Assembly (NCBI RefSeq): GCF_030246945.1
Contig: NZ_CP126742.1
Location: 1,550,001 to 1,614,000, forward strand
DNA: 64,000 nucleotides
Direction of reading: 5' to 3'
DNA from: Microbacterium sp. zg-Y1090
GTDB taxonomy: Bacteria; Actinomycetota; Actinomycetes; Actinomycetales; Microbacteriaceae
The position numbers were made by a program, and so were the translations under genes. The notes below the pieces were generated by a model. That model was not told the DNA's origin and did not search any database. It was given only the letters and a program-made list of their open reading frames with translations. This document shows, piece after piece, positions 1 through 9,919 of the stretch (positions within the stretch are counted from its first letter, which is position 1; every line of letters begins with the position of its first letter).

Positions 1-933
1 GTACTTGAGCTGGTCGGCAAGGACCTGGGCCGTCTCCTGCGTGAAGCTGCCGGTGATCTGCGGCTTGCCGTCGAGGATCACCGCGTTCATCGAGGGGGCC
101 GACAGGACGTAGCCGTCGAGGATGAACGCGAACTGGTTCAACGGCGGGCTCTGGCCGTACAGCCGCTGGCTGATCTCACCGAACTCGCGGGTGCCCTGAT
201 CGTCGAAGACGAGGTTGACGGCCCACTGGCCGTTCTGCTGCACGATGCCGTGGCTGGCGTCGGCGATCGACGAGCCGTCGAGCTCCACCGGTCCGAGGAT
301 GTACTTGACGCTTCCCGACGGGTCGCAGGTGATCAAGGGCTGGTCGGCGGGTGCGGACGCCGGGTCGTTCTCGGGGTTCGCGCAGTCGTACGCCAGGTAC
401 GCCGCCTCGAGCGCCGGGGTGATCCACGCCAGGTCACTGCCACTGGTGGGCTCGGTTGACGGAGTGGCCTGCAGCGACGGGTCGGGCTCGGGGTACGGCG
501 TGGCGTTGCCGTCCTCGCCGACGAACGTGTTCGCGGGGGCGCCTGTGGCCAGCACGGCGCGCAGCTGCAGCTGCGCCGAGGCCTCGATGCGCTCGCGGGT
601 GGCCTCGTCGGCCTCGCCGGGGATCTGCACGACGACGTTGCGGCCGCCCTCGGTGGTGACGTCGGCCTCGCCGACACCCGAGGCGTCGACGCGCTGGCGG
701 ATGATCGTGACCGCCTGATCCATCTGCTCGGTGCTCGGGTTGGCACCGTCCTCGGTCTGGGCCTCGAGGATGATCTGCGTACCGCCCTGGAGGTCGAGCG
801 CGAGCTCGGGAACCCAGGAGCTCTTACCGAAGACGTACACGCCGAGGGCGTTGATGCCGAACAGCACGGCGGTGATGACCAGCAGACCGGTCAGGGCGCG
901 CCAGGCATGACGGACGGGAGTGGGAGTGGCCAC
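1..933 (-). CDS. secD: Protein translocase subunit SecD (3' part beyond window)
   Basis: This is the N-terminal 311 residues of SecD, the membrane subunit that with SecF helps the SecYEG channel move proteins across the membrane using the proton gradient. A GTG start at 933 gives one membrane segment at about residues 13-35 and the family motif LDLQGG at 46-51, followed by the start of the large extracytoplasmic domain. No stop is reached, so the remaining membrane segments lie left of the window. yajC lies 43 bp upstream on the same strand, the usual yajC-secD order, and secF would be expected next. The upstream ribosome site is weak. Identification is firm; the exact start is less so. Confidence 0.93.
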   Translation of the reverse strand, partial: MATPTPVRHAWRALTGLLVITAVLFGINALGVYVFGKSSWVPELALDLQGGTQIILEAQTEDGANPSTEQMDQAVTIIRQRVDASGVGEADVTTEGGRNVVVQIPGEADEATRERIEASAQLQLRAVLATGAPANTFVGEDGNATPYPEPDPSLQATPSTEPTSGSDLAWITPALEAAYLAYDCANPENDPASAPADQPLITCDPSGSVKYILGPVELDGSSIADASHGIVQQNGQWAVNLVFDDQGTREFGEISQRLYGQSPPLNQFAFILDGYVLSAPSMNAVILDGKPQITGSFTQETAQVLADQLKY

Positions 934-976
934 GTGTGGTCAGCTTTCTCGGGCACCGCGTCAGCGGCGACGCGGA

Positions 977-1423
977 TCAGGCCTGGGGCTTGGCGCCCGG
1001 GTCGGAATCGGTGCCCGACGCGCGCTCGCGGTCGTCATCGATGGAGATGATCTCGCCGTCTGCGACGTCGGCGACATACTCCGCCTCGTCGGCCTCGGAC
1101 TCGATGAACTCGTCCTCGGTGACCGCGCCTTCGGCGGGGTCGACCACGCGCAGGATGGCCTGGCTGTGCACCTTGATCTCCACGCCCGGCGCGATCTCGA
1201 CGATCGCGGGCTGGTCGAGGTTCTCGGGGTCGTACTCGACGATGGTGCCGTAAAGGCCGCCCTGCAGCAGCACCTCGGCGCCGGGGACGGTCTGGCGGGC
1301 CTTGGTCTCCTGCTCGGCCTTCTGGCGCTGCATGCGGCGACGCGAGCTCCAGAACATGAACACCAGGAGCAGACCGAGCATGAGGATGAGGCCGTACTCG
1401 GCGAAGAAGGCAGCGAATTCCAT
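977..1423 (-). CDS. yajC: Preprotein translocase accessory subunit YajC
   Basis: A 148-residue single-pass protein that joins SecD and SecF in the Sec translocase auxiliary complex. The first residues (MEFAAFFAEYG) lead into a hydrophobic segment at about 12-26, then a basic cytoplasmic stretch (SSRRRMQRQK) and the conserved YajC core with GLYGTIVEYD near 57-66. The C-terminal 50 residues are acidic and low in complexity, as in other actinobacterial members. It sits between ruvB and secD on the same strand and probably shares their transcript. Confidence 0.93.
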   Translation of the reverse strand: MEFAAFFAEYGLILMLGLLLVFMFWSSRRRMQRQKAEQETKARQTVPGAEVLLQGGLYGTIVEYDPENLDQPAIVEIAPGVEIKVHSQAILRVVDPAEGAVTEDEFIESEADEAEYVADVADGEIISIDDDRERASGTDSDPGAKPQA

Positions 1424-1504
1424 GGAGGTGAGATCACCTTTCGGTTCGGGCGTGCCGACGCGGAACGACCCAGCACAGGAGATGGCGGCGTAAGCCTTCA
1501 GTGA

Positions 1505-2566
1505 TTATAGGTCATCGATGCGCAACGCCCCGTCACCGTGCGGGACGCGCAGGTGCGCGCAGGCCTCAGGCGTGGCGATGCGTCCTCGCGGCGTGCGCCC
1601 CATGAATCCGATGCGCACGAGGTACGGCTCGACCACCGACTCGATCGTCTCCGCTTCCTCCCCCACCGTCACCGCGAGGGTGCCGAGGCCCACGGGTCCG
1701 CCGCGGAATCGGCGCACGAGCGCATCGAGCACGGCGCGGTCCAGGCGGTCCAGCCCGATGGGGTCGACGTCATACAACTCCAGCGCGGCGTTGACGTCGG
1801 CCTGCGTGGCGGCGGGACGCGTGCCGTCACCGCCGGCGCGGCCGGGCTGGCCGTGGACGATGACGTAGTCGCGCACCCGGCGCAGAAGCCGGTTGGCGAT
1901 ACGCGGGGTGCCCCTCGAGCGCCGTGCGATCTCCGACCGGGCGTGTGCGGGCAGACCGAGACCGAGCACGAGGGCGGAGCGCTCGATCACCTGCTCGAGC
2001 TCGTCGGGCTCGTAGTACTCCAGGTGGGCGGTGAAGCCGAAGCGGTCGCGCAGCGGGTTGGGCAGCATGCCCGACCGGGTCGTCGCGCCGACCAGGGTGA
2101 AGGGGGCGAGCTCGAGCGGGATGCTCGTGGCACCCGCGCCCTTGCCGACCATGATGTCGATGCGGAAGTCCTCCATCGCGAGGTAGAGCATCTCCTCGGC
2201 CGAGCGGGCCATGCGGTGGATCTCGTCGATGAAGAGCACCTCGCCCGGGGTGAGACTCGACAGCAGCGCCGCGAGGTCGCCGGCGTGCTGGATCGCGGGA
2301 CCCGATGACAGGCGCAGCGGCCGGTCGCTCTCGTGCGCGACGATCATTGCGAGCGTCGTCTTGCCGAGGCCCGGGGGGCCGGACAGCAGGATGTGGTCGG
2401 CCGGCCGCTGCTGGATGCGTGCGGCCTCGAGCAGCAGCTGCAGCTGGCCGCGCACCTTGTGCTGGCCGACGAACTCGGCCAGCGACGTGGGGCGCAGGGC
2501 ACCCTCGACGGCCAGTTCGATCTCGTCCTGCGGCTCGGCGGGGTCTCGGACCTCCGTGTCATCCAC
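1505..2566 (-). CDS. ruvB: Holliday junction branch migration helicase RuvB
   Basis: RuvB is the hexameric AAA+ motor that, loaded by RuvA, drives branch migration of Holliday junctions. In this 353-residue protein the Walker A motif GPPGLGKT is at 63-70 and the Walker B motif FIDEIH at about 112-117; a sensor-type GATTRSG follows and a winged-helix DNA-binding domain ends the protein. Its 5' end overlaps the 3' end of ruvA by 8 bp, so the two are translationally coupled. Length and motifs are normal. Confidence 0.97.
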   Translation of the reverse strand: MDDTEVRDPAEPQDEIELAVEGALRPTSLAEFVGQHKVRGQLQLLLEAARIQQRPADHILLSGPPGLGKTTLAMIVAHESDRPLRLSSGPAIQHAGDLAALLSSLTPGEVLFIDEIHRMARSAEEMLYLAMEDFRIDIMVGKGAGATSIPLELAPFTLVGATTRSGMLPNPLRDRFGFTAHLEYYEPDELEQVIERSALVLGLGLPAHARSEIARRSRGTPRIANRLLRRVRDYVIVHGQPGRAGGDGTRPAATQADVNAALELYDVDPIGLDRLDRAVLDALVRRFRGGPVGLGTLAVTVGEEAETIESVVEPYLVRIGFMGRTPRGRIATPEACAHLRVPHGDGALRIDDL

Positions 2567-3185
2567 CGGCGGGCTCCTTGCGTGCCGGCCCGAGCTGGGC
2601 GAGCGTCAGTCGCAGCAGGGCGGGCACATCGCCGCGATCGCGATCGGATGCCGCCTCGGCCACGCCGCCCACGGCCTCGGTGGCGATCCTCTCGCTCCAG
2701 CCGAGACCGACGAGCGCGGTCACGACCTGCGCGATCACCGCGGCGTCGGCGCGGGGTGCGGGCGCCGCGGCCGACCCGAGCCCGAGCGCCTGCAGCTTGC
2801 CGGCGAGCTGCACCACGATGAGCTTGGCGGTCTTGGGGCCGATGCCCGACACCCGACGGAACGGCGCGTCGTCCTCGGCGGCGACGGCCTGCGCGATCTG
2901 CGCGACGCTGAGCGAGGTGAGCACACCCAGCGCCGACTTCGGACCCACCCCGGAGACGCTGATGAGCTGGAGGAACACGGCGAGTTCGTCGCGCTCGGCG
3001 AACCCGTAGAGCGACAGGGCGTCTTCGCGCACGATGAGGTGCGTGTGCAGCACGATCTCGTCGCCCACGTGGAAGGTGCGCGACAGCTGCGGCGTCACCG
3101 CGATCGAGAAGCCGACGCCGTTGACGTCGACGATCACACTGTCGGGGTCGAGGTGCAGCACGCGGCCGCGCGCAGAGGAGATCAT
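2559..3185 (-). CDS. ruvA: Holliday junction DNA-binding subunit RuvA
   Basis: RuvA binds four-way junctions as a tetramer and docks RuvB. The 208 residues show the N-terminal OB-fold ([10 protein letters not shown]...), two helix-hairpin-helix motifs (VSGVGPKSA near 77-85 and VSGIGPKTA near 112-120), an Ala-rich linker, and a C-terminal domain that contacts RuvB. It lies between ruvC and ruvB in the standard ruvC-ruvA-ruvB order and overlaps ruvB by 8 bp. Confidence 0.96.
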   Translation of the reverse strand: MISSARGRVLHLDPDSVIVDVNGVGFSIAVTPQLSRTFHVGDEIVLHTHLIVREDALSLYGFAERDELAVFLQLISVSGVGPKSALGVLTSLSVAQIAQAVAAEDDAPFRRVSGIGPKTAKLIVVQLAGKLQALGLGSAAAPAPRADAAVIAQVVTALVGLGWSERIATEAVGGVAEAASDRDRGDVPALLRLTLAQLGPARKEPAGG

Positions 3186-3241
3186 GCTCCGAGCCTACGG
3201 GCGCGCTCGGACATTTGTTCTATCGACACGCGCCGCCGGCG

Positions 3242-3811
3242 TCAGCGCCGCACTCGCTCGGCATCCGCCCATGCCCGCTGCGCCGGCGTGAGCGTTCCGG
3301 CGGCCGCGACGGTCGCGGTCGACCCTCCGCGCCAGCCGTGGCAGAGGGCGAGCGCCAGGGCGTCGGCGGCGTCCGCCGGCTGCGGCAGCTCGTCCAGGCG
3401 CAGCACACGGGCGACCATCGTCTGCACCTGCAGCTTGTCGGCCGCGCCGTAGCCTGTCACCGCGGCCTTGACCTCCGACGGGGTGTGGGTCGCCGCAGGC
3501 AGCCCGCGCTCCCCTGCCAGCAGCAGCGCGATGCCGCTCGCCTGCGCGGTCCCCATCACGGTGCTGCGGTTGTTCTGGGCGAACACCCGCTCCACGGCGA
3601 CCACGTCGGGCCGATGTGCGTCGAGCACCGCGCGCAGCCCCGCGGCGATGGCCGCGAGCCGCTGCTCGATGGGCAACGTCGCCTCGGTGCGCACCACACC
3701 GACGTGCACGAGCGACGCCGATCGGTTACGGGCCACGTCGACCACGCCCACGCCGCACCGGGTCAGACCGGGGTCGACGCCGAGCACGCGGAGGATGCCG
3801 GTGGATGCCAT
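3242..3811 (-). CDS. ruvC: Holliday junction resolvase RuvC
   Basis: RuvC is the endonuclease that cuts Holliday junctions in the RuvABC complex. The 189-residue protein carries the four acidic metal-binding positions expected: D13 in [11 protein letters not shown]73 in [10 protein letters not shown], and D146 and D149 in ADAADALAL. The ATG at 3811 follows a TAGCGT box (3818-3823, minus strand) by 6 nt, which suggests a leaderless transcript starting at or next to the start codon. ruvA begins 56 bp downstream. Confidence 0.95.
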   Translation of the reverse strand: MASTGILRVLGVDPGLTRCGVGVVDVARNRSASLVHVGVVRTEATLPIEQRLAAIAAGLRAVLDAHRPDVVAVERVFAQNNRSTVMGTAQASGIALLLAGERGLPAATHTPSEVKAAVTGYGAADKLQVQTMVARVLRLDELPQPADAADALALALCHGWRGGSTATVAAAGTLTPAQRAWADAERVRR

Positions 3812-3881
3812 TCCCCCACGCTAACCCGCGGCGCGCGGCGCCCGGCCCAGGCGCTCCGGGCCGCGGCCGTGCGGGGTGCGG

Positions 3882-4646
3882 TCAGTCCTCGGAGTCGTTC
3901 TCCAGCTCGGCCTGCACCTCGGGGGTGAGGTCGAAGTTGCTGAAGACGTTCTGCACGTCGTCGCTGTCTTCGAGGGCGTCGATGAGCCGGAAGATCTTGC
4001 GCGCGGTGTCGACGTCGATCTCGACCTTCAGGTTCGGCACGAACTCCACGTCGGCCGACTCGTAGTCGATCCCGGCATCCTGCAGCGCCGTGCGCACCTT
4101 GACGAGGTCGGACGCCTCGGTGATGACTTCGAACCCCTGTCCGTGGGGCAGGATCTCCTCGGCGCCGGCGTCGAGCACGGCGAGCATCACGTCGTCTTCG
4201 GTGGTGTTCTCCGACGACACGACGATGACACCCTTGCGTGTGAAGTTGTACGCCACGCTGCCGGGGTCGGCCAGCGTGCCGCCGTTGCGGGTGAGCGCGG
4301 TGCGCACCTCGGCCGCTGCGCGGTTCTTGTTGTCGGTCAGACACTCGATCATGAGCGCCACGCCGTTGGGGCCGTAGCCCTCGTACATGATCGAGGTGTA
4401 CTCGACGGCCTCTCCCCCGATGCCCGCTCCGCGCTTGATGGCGCGGTCGATGTTGTCGTTGGGGACCGAAGTCTTCTTCGCCTTCTGCACCGCGTCGTAG
4501 AGCGTGGGGTTGCCGGAGAGGTCGGCGCCGCCGATCTTGGCGGCGACTTCGATGTTCTTGATGAGCTTGGCGAACGACTTGGCACGACGCGCGTCGATGA
4601 CGGCCTTCTTGTGCTTGGTCGTCGCCCACTTGGAGTGGCCGGACAT
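3882..4646 (-). CDS. YebC/TACO1-family regulatory or translation factor
   Basis: A 254-residue member of the YebC/PmpR/TACO1 family, beginning [14 protein letters not shown], the family signature. Members have been described as DNA-binding regulators and, more recently, as factors that help ribosomes through proline-rich stretches; the sequence does not decide between these roles. The ATG follows a TAGACT box (4654-4659, minus strand) by 7 nt, so a leaderless mRNA is likely. The position just upstream of ruvC is typical of actinobacteria, although here the pdx genes sit beyond an inserted decarboxylase gene. Confidence 0.92.
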   Translation of the reverse strand: MSGHSKWATTKHKKAVIDARRAKSFAKLIKNIEVAAKIGGADLSGNPTLYDAVQKAKKTSVPNDNIDRAIKRGAGIGGEAVEYTSIMYEGYGPNGVALMIECLTDNKNRAAAEVRTALTRNGGTLADPGSVAYNFTRKGVIVVSSENTTEDDVMLAVLDAGAEEILPHGQGFEVITEASDLVKVRTALQDAGIDYESADVEFVPNLKVEIDVDTARKIFRLIDALEDSDDVQNVFSNFDLTPEVQAELENDSED

Positions 4647-4729
4647 GCGGAACAGTCTAAAGGGACAGGTACCGCTCGCGCGCGACGCACCCGGTGGTGC
4701 CGAGCGCCACGTCGGAGGACACTGGCGGC

Positions 4730-6109
4730 ATGGACGAGAGGGAACGGGCCCTCGGCGCGGCCTACCGCGCGGCGTTGGGGTTCTTCGACGACCTGGACGA
4801 ACGCCCGGTCTGGCCGCGTGCTGACCTCGATGAGATGCTCTCCGCCTTCGGCCGCTCGCTGCCGGACGGGCCGAGCGATGCCGGCGCGGTGATCGCGGAG
4901 CTGGTCGACCGCGCGGAGCCCGGTCTCGTGTCGATCCCCGGCGGGCGCTTCTTCGGCTTCGTCATCGGCGGCACTGTGCCGGCTGCGCTGGCCGCCGACT
5001 GGCTGGTGTCGGCGTGGGATCAGAACTCGGGTTCGAGCACGATGACCCCCACCGTCGTCGCGCTCGAGCGCATCGCCGGCGCGTGGGTGTGCGAGCTGCT
5101 CGGCCTGGCGGCGACGGCATCGGTCGGCTTCGTCACCGGCGCCCAGATGGCGAACTTCGCCTGTCTCGCCGCCGCGCGGCACGCCATGCTGCGACGCGCG
5201 GGATGGGATCTCGTGCAGCGCGGGCTGCGCGGTGCACCGCCGCTGCGCTTCCTCGCCGGCGCCGACCGTCACGGTGCGGTCGACCGCGCGCTGCGCTTCG
5301 CCGGGGTCGGCAGCGACGAGATCACCGTCGTCGCCTCCGACGATCAGGGGCGGATGCTGCCGGAAGCGCTGTCGCAGGAGCTTGCGGCCGGCGCGGGCGC
5401 GCCGGCGATCCTGTGCCTGCAGGCCGGCGAGGTGCATTCGGGCGCCTTCGATCGGTTCGACCAGCTCATCCCTCTCGCTCGACGCCACGGCGCATGGGTG
5501 CACGTGGACGGTGCGTTCGGTCTCTGGGCTGCAGCGACCCCCATGCTGCGCCATCTCACCGCGGGCGTCGGTCAGGCCGACTCCTGGGCCACCGACGCAC
5601 ACAAGACGCTGAACGTCCCCTACGACTGCGGCATGGCGATCATGCGCGATCCCGCCGACTCGGTCGCCCTCTTCCATGCCGCCGGCGACTACCTCATCCA
5701 TACGAGCCTCGATCCGTGGGACATCACCCCGGAGCTCTCGCGCCGCGGCCGCGGCGTGCCGGCATGGGCTGCGCTGCGTTCTCTCGGCAGAGACGGTGTG
5801 GTCGAGCTGGTCGAGCGGCTCCACCGCAACGCGCGGCAGCTCGAGGCGCGTCTGCGGGCCATCCCCGGGATCAGCGTCGTCAACGACGTCGTCTACACCC
5901 AGGTGATGTTCCGCCTCGACGATGATGACGCGACGCGGCAACTGGGGGCCGCGATCCTCGCCGATGGAACCGCCGCGCTCACCGGCGCCCAGTGGCGCGG
6001 GCGCGCCGTGCTGCGCTGCTCGATGTCGAACTGGGCGACCTCGTCCGCCGATATCGACCGCACGGCGGATGCGATCGCGCGGCTGTCGCCGACGGTGGCA
6101 TCCGCCTGA
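4730..6109 (+). CDS. PLP-dependent decarboxylase (group II-like)
   Basis: A 459-residue fold-type I PLP enzyme of the group II amino-acid decarboxylase family (glutamate, aromatic amino acid or diaminobutyrate decarboxylase-like). The Schiff-base lysine is K292 in [21 protein letters not shown] and the glycine-rich [11 protein letters not shown] near the N-terminus support the fold. The ATG at 4730 is preferred over an upstream in-frame start at 4694 because GGAGG lies at 4714-4718. The substrate cannot be read from the sequence. It sits between yebC and the B6-synthesis genes pdxT-pdxS, converging on pdxT with only 13 bp between stops, so the PLP link may be functional or chance. Confidence 0.85.
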   Translation: MDERERALGAAYRAALGFFDDLDERPVWPRADLDEMLSAFGRSLPDGPSDAGAVIAELVDRAEPGLVSIPGGRFFGFVIGGTVPAALAADWLVSAWDQNSGSSTMTPTVVALERIAGAWVCELLGLAATASVGFVTGAQMANFACLAAARHAMLRRAGWDLVQRGLRGAPPLRFLAGADRHGAVDRALRFAGVGSDEITVVASDDQGRMLPEALSQELAAGAGAPAILCLQAGEVHSGAFDRFDQLIPLARRHGAWVHVDGAFGLWAAATPMLRHLTAGVGQADSWATDAHKTLNVPYDCGMAIMRDPADSVALFHAAGDYLIHTSLDPWDITPELSRRGRGVPAWAALRSLGRDGVVELVERLHRNARQLEARLRAIPGISVVNDVVYTQVMFRLDDDDATRQLGAAILADGTAALTGAQWRGRAVLRCSMSNWATSSADIDRTADAIARLSPTVASA

Positions 6110-6122
6110 CGCCGGAGGTCGG

Positions 6123-6713
6123 TCAGCGCTCGTCCGCCAGTTGCAGCAGCAGCGCGTGGAAGCGATCGTCCCCTGTCACCTCGGGATGGAACGCGGTGCC
6201 GAGGAGCCGTTGCTGACGCACCGCGACGATGCCGCCGTCGCCCAGCGCGGCCAGCACCTCGACACCCGGCCCGACCGAGATCACTCTCGGAGCGCGGATG
6301 AACGCCGCGTGCACCGGCGGGGCGCCGAGCGCCTGCACGTCGAGGTCGGCCTCGAAAGACTCGGCCTGGGACCCGAACGCGTTGCGCTGCACCGTCGCGT
6401 CGATGCCGCCGAAGGTCTGCTGTCCTGGCGCCCCATCGATGATCCGGTCGGCGAGCAGGATGAGGCCCGCGCACGTGCCGTACACCGCCAGCCCCGCCGC
6501 GATGCGCGCGCGGAGCGGGCCGTGCAGCCCGAACGTGCGAGACAGCTTGTCGATGACGCTCGACTCGCCGCCGGGGATGACGAGGGCGTCGACGGATGCC
6601 ACATCCGCGGGCGTGCGGACCGGTACCGCGTCGGCGCCCAGCCGGCTCAGCACGCGCAGGTGCTCGCGCACGTCGCCCTGCAGGGCGAGGACTCCGGCAC
6701 GCCGTGCCGCCAT
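6123..6713 (-). CDS. pdxT: Pyridoxal 5'-phosphate synthase glutaminase subunit PdxT
   Basis: PdxT is the class I glutaminase that releases ammonia from glutamine and feeds it to PdxS in the DXP-independent PLP synthase. The 196-residue protein has the catalytic cysteine C81 in VYGTCAGLILLAD, the acid/base pair H176 and E178 in FHPEVTGD, and the PGGESS oxyanion segment near 48-53. The ATG at 6713 lies 2 nt after the pdxS stop codon, so translation is coupled, matching the 1:1 complex. Confidence 0.96.
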   Translation of the reverse strand: MAARRAGVLALQGDVREHLRVLSRLGADAVPVRTPADVASVDALVIPGGESSVIDKLSRTFGLHGPLRARIAAGLAVYGTCAGLILLADRIIDGAPGQQTFGGIDATVQRNAFGSQAESFEADLDVQALGAPPVHAAFIRAPRVISVGPGVEVLAALGDGGIVAVRQQRLLGTAFHPEVTGDDRFHALLLQLADER

Positions 6714-6715
6714 GA

Positions 6716-7648
6716 CTACCAGCCGCGGTCCGCGAGGCGGTGGGGAGCGGCGAGGTCGGCGACGTTGATGCCGACCATGGCCTCCCCGAGGCCGCGGGAG
6801 GCGTCCGTGACGACCCGCGGGTCGTCGAAGAACGTGACGGCCTTCACGATCGCCGCAGCGCGCGCCGCCGGGTCGCCGCTCTTGAAGATGCCCGATCCCA
6901 CGAAGACCCCGTCGGCACCGAGCTGCATCATCATCGCGGCGTCCGCGGGCGTCGCCACCCCGCCCGCGACGAAGAGCACCACGGGCAGTCGCCCCTGCTC
7001 GGCGACGTCGGCCACCAGCTCGTAGGGCGCCTGCAGCTCCTTCGCCGCCACGTACAGCTCGTCCCTGCTCATGGAGCGCAACCGAGCGATCTCGGCGGAG
7101 ATGGTGCGGATGTGGCGCGTCGCCTCGGACACGTCGCCGGTGCCCGCCTCGCCCTTCGAGCGGATCATCGCGGCGCCTTCGGTCATGCGGCGCAGTGCCT
7201 CGCCGAGGTTCGTCGCACCGCAGACGAAGGGGACGGTGAACGGCCACTTGTCGATGTGGTGGACGTAGTCGGCGGGCGAGAGCACCTCGGATTCGTCGAT
7301 GTAGTCCACGCCGAGCTGCTGCAGCACCTGCGCCTCGACGAAGTGGCCGATGCGCGCCTTCGCCATGACGGGGATCGACACGGCGGCGATGATGTCGTCG
7401 ATGAGCTGGGGATCGCTCATCCGGGCGACGCCGCCCTGCGCCCGGATGTCGGCGGGAACCCGTTCCAGCGCCATCACCGCCACCGCGCCGGCGTCCTCGG
7501 CGATGCGCGCCTGCTCGGCGGTGACGACGTCCATGATCACCCCGCCCTTGAGCATCTCGGCCAGTCCCCGCTTCACGCGGGCCGATCCGGTCGTCGCGGC
7601 CTGCAGCGGGTTCTCCGGCGCCTGCGCGGCGCGCTCAATGTTTGGCAT
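6716..7648 (-). CDS. pdxS: Pyridoxal 5'-phosphate synthase subunit PdxS
   Basis: PdxS condenses ribose 5-phosphate, glyceraldehyde 3-phosphate and ammonia from PdxT into PLP. In the 310-residue TIM barrel the imine-forming lysine is K97 in VMAKARIGH; the phosphate-binding GGVATPADA and GSGIFKS segments lie in the C-terminal half. The ATG lies 7 nt after a TAGCGT box (7656-7661, minus strand), consistent with a leaderless transcript. pdxT follows directly. The gene faces away from pdxR across 41 bp. Confidence 0.97.
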   Translation of the reverse strand: MPNIERAAQAPENPLQAATTGSARVKRGLAEMLKGGVIMDVVTAEQARIAEDAGAVAVMALERVPADIRAQGGVARMSDPQLIDDIIAAVSIPVMAKARIGHFVEAQVLQQLGVDYIDESEVLSPADYVHHIDKWPFTVPFVCGATNLGEALRRMTEGAAMIRSKGEAGTGDVSEATRHIRTISAEIARLRSMSRDELYVAAKELQAPYELVADVAEQGRLPVVLFVAGGVATPADAAMMMQLGADGVFVGSGIFKSGDPAARAAAIVKAVTFFDDPRVVTDASRGLGEAMVGINVADLAAPHRLADRGW

Positions 7649-7689
7649 AGGCCAGACGCTAGCATGTCCTGAGCTGTAGATTCGAGCAG
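7649..7689. promoter_or_regulatory. Divergent pdxS / pdxR promoter region
   Basis: Only 41 bp separate the two start codons. On the minus strand TAGCGT (7656-7661) sits 7 nt before the pdxS ATG; on the plus strand TAGATT (7677-7682) sits 7 nt before the pdxR ATG. Both look like -10 boxes of leaderless mRNAs. Each -35 region would fall within or beyond the opposing promoter, so the two must compete, and a PdxR operator here could control both. No -35 match or clear operator repeat was seen by eye. Confidence 0.6.
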
Positions 7690-9027
7690 ATGGAGAACGC
7701 GACGGTGACCGACGGGATCACGGGGACGACCGCGGCGGAGATCGCCGACAGCGTGCGCGCCCTCGTCGACAGCGCGCATCTCGCTCCCGGTGACGCGCTC
7801 CCGCCGGTGCGCACACTGGCCGACCGCCTCGGGGTCAACCGCAACACCGTCGTCGCCGCCTACCGCCTGCTCGGCCAGGCGGGGCTCGTCGCGTCGCACG
7901 GCCGCGGCGGCACGAGGGTGGCCTCCCCCGCACCGATGCCCATCGAGGGGTTCGCGCAGGACAGCGTGCTGCGCGACGTCGGCGACGGGAACCCCGACCC
8001 GGCGCTGATCCCCGATCTCACCGGCGCGCTCGCCGCGCTCGCCGGCCGCCCTGTGCTGTACGGCGAACCCGTCATCGACCCCGATCTGGAGCGCTGGGCG
8101 CGCGGCTGGATGACCCCGGACGTCGCAGACCCGGCGGCGATGCGCATCACCGTCACCGGTGGCGCGGTCGACGCGATGGAGCGACTGCTCGCCGGGGCGC
8201 TGGTGCGCGATGACGCCGTCGCCCTCGAGGACCCCTGCTTCCTGTCCAGCATCCGCACCGTGCGTCTGGGCGGCTACCGCCCCGTCCCCGTGGCCGTCGA
8301 CGACGAGGGGATGACCGTCGACGGACTCGCCCGCGCCCTGGCGGACGGCGTGCGGGCGGTGATCTGCACCCCGCGTGCGCAGAACCCGACCGGCGTGAGT
8401 CTCACCGCCCGGCGCGCCGCCGACCTGCGGGCCGTCCTGGGCGACCACCCCCATGTGCTCGTCGTGATGGACGACCACCTCTCGCTGCTGACCGATCGGC
8501 CCTATCACTCGATCGTGGGCGCGTCGCACCGCCGCTGGGCACTGGTGCGCTCGGTGTCGAAGTTCCTGGGCCCCGACATGTGCCTCGCGGTCGCGGCGAC
8601 CGACGCCGAGACCGCCGGTCGCCTGGCGATGCGCCTCAGCCCCGGCACGACCTGGGTCAGTCACCTGCTGCAGCGCCTCACCGTCGCGCAGGTCACCGAT
8701 CCTGCCGTGATGGCAGCGGTGCAGCGCGCCGGCGCGCACTACCTGGCCCGCAACCGTGCGTTCGCCGCACGGCTGAGCGCCCACGGCCTCACCTGCCGCG
8801 CCGGGGACGGACTCAGTCTGTGGGTGCACCTCGGTGTGCCCGCCCGCGCGGTGACCGATCAGCTGATGCGCCGCGGCTGGCTGGCCCGGCCCGGCGACGA
8901 GTTCGCCCTGGCCGACGGCGGGGCGTCCGAGCGCCTGCGCCTCACCGTCCACACCCTGTCCGACGCCGAGGCGGAGCGCCTGGCCGCCGACGTCGCCGCC
9001 GCCGTCCGCATGACGGCATCCCGATGA
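7690..9027 (+). CDS. pdxR: MocR-type transcriptional regulator PdxR
   Basis: A 445-residue MocR regulator: an N-terminal GntR-type winged helix (about residues 8-75, with [16 protein letters not shown] as the recognition region) joined to an aminotransferase-like domain. The PLP lysine K291 in VRSVSKFLG is retained, so the protein can sense PLP. Proteins of this architecture next to pdxST (PdxR of Corynebacterium and Listeria) activate pdxST when PLP is scarce; that role is inferred here from position and domains. pdxY starts 16 bp downstream on the same strand. Confidence 0.88.
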   Translation: MENATVTDGITGTTAAEIADSVRALVDSAHLAPGDALPPVRTLADRLGVNRNTVVAAYRLLGQAGLVASHGRGGTRVASPAPMPIEGFAQDSVLRDVGDGNPDPALIPDLTGALAALAGRPVLYGEPVIDPDLERWARGWMTPDVADPAAMRITVTGGAVDAMERLLAGALVRDDAVALEDPCFLSSIRTVRLGGYRPVPVAVDDEGMTVDGLARALADGVRAVICTPRAQNPTGVSLTARRAADLRAVLGDHPHVLVVMDDHLSLLTDRPYHSIVGASHRRWALVRSVSKFLGPDMCLAVAATDAETAGRLAMRLSPGTTWVSHLLQRLTVAQVTDPAVMAAVQRAGAHYLARNRAFAARLSAHGLTCRAGDGLSLWVHLGVPARAVTDQLMRRGWLARPGDEFALADGGASERLRLTVHTLSDAEAERLAADVAAAVRMTASR

Positions 9028-9043
9028 GAGAAGGTCCCCTGTC

Positions 9044-9895
9044 GTGAACATCCTGTCGATCCAGTCCGCCGTCGCCTACGGGCACGTCGGCAACTCCGCC
9101 GCGGTGTTCCCGCTGCAGCGCATCGGCGTGGAGGTGCTGCCGGTCTACACCGTGAACTTCTCCAACCACACCGGCTACGGCTCGTGGCGCGGCCCGATGA
9201 TCTCGCCGGACGACGTGCGCGCGGTGATCGCCGGCATCGAGGAGCGCGGCGCGTTCCCCGAGATCGACGTCGTGCTGTCGGGCTACCAGGGCGGCGAGGG
9301 CATCGGCGACGTGATCATCGACACCGTGCGCCGGGTGAAGGAAGCCAATCCGGATGCCGTCTACGCGTGCGACCCGGTGATGGGCAACGCGAAGTCCGGC
9401 TGCTTCGTCGCACCCACGATCCCCGTGCTGCTGCGCGAGCGCGTGGTGCCGGTCGCCGACATCATCACGCCCAACCAGTTCGAGCTCGGCTACCTCACCG
9501 ACACGCAGCCCGCGACGATCGACCAGACGCTGGACGCGGCCGATCTCGCTCGTGCAATGGGTCCGCAGACGGTGCTCGTGACGAGCGTGGAGCGTCCCGA
9601 CCGCGCCGAGGGCACCATCGAGATGCTCGCCGTCGACGACAGCGGCGCCTGGATCGTGCAGACGCCGCTGCTGCCGATGAAGGCCAACGGCTCGGGTGAC
9701 GTGACGGCGGCGCTTTTCACCGCTCACTACCGTCGCTCCGGCAGCGCGGCCGAGGCCCTCGCACGGACGACGTCGAGCGTCTACGACCTGCTGCGCACGA
9801 CGTTCGAGTCCGGCCGGCGAGAACTGGCGCTGGTGGAATCGCAGGAGTACTACGCGCACCCGCTCATGCAGTTCGACGTACGCCAGGTGCGCTGA
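9044..9895 (+). CDS. pdxY: Pyridoxal kinase PdxY
   Basis: A 283-residue ribokinase-family kinase that phosphorylates pyridoxal, the salvage route to PLP. The N-terminus (ILSIQSAVAYGHVGNSAAVF) is the pyridoxal-kinase signature, and ANGSGDVTAALF near 222-233 holds the catalytic aspartate of the GxGD motif. The GTG start at 9044 begins a full-length protein 16 bp after pdxR. De novo synthesis, its regulator and the salvage kinase are therefore contiguous. Confidence 0.93.
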   Translation: MNILSIQSAVAYGHVGNSAAVFPLQRIGVEVLPVYTVNFSNHTGYGSWRGPMISPDDVRAVIAGIEERGAFPEIDVVLSGYQGGEGIGDVIIDTVRRVKEANPDAVYACDPVMGNAKSGCFVAPTIPVLLRERVVPVADIITPNQFELGYLTDTQPATIDQTLDAADLARAMGPQTVLVTSVERPDRAEGTIEMLAVDDSGAWIVQTPLLPMKANGSGDVTAALFTAHYRRSGSAAEALARTTSSVYDLLRTTFESGRRELALVESQEYYAHPLMQFDVRQVR

Positions 9896-9919
9896 CCGGT
9901 CTGCGAGGCGGTGCCGGCG

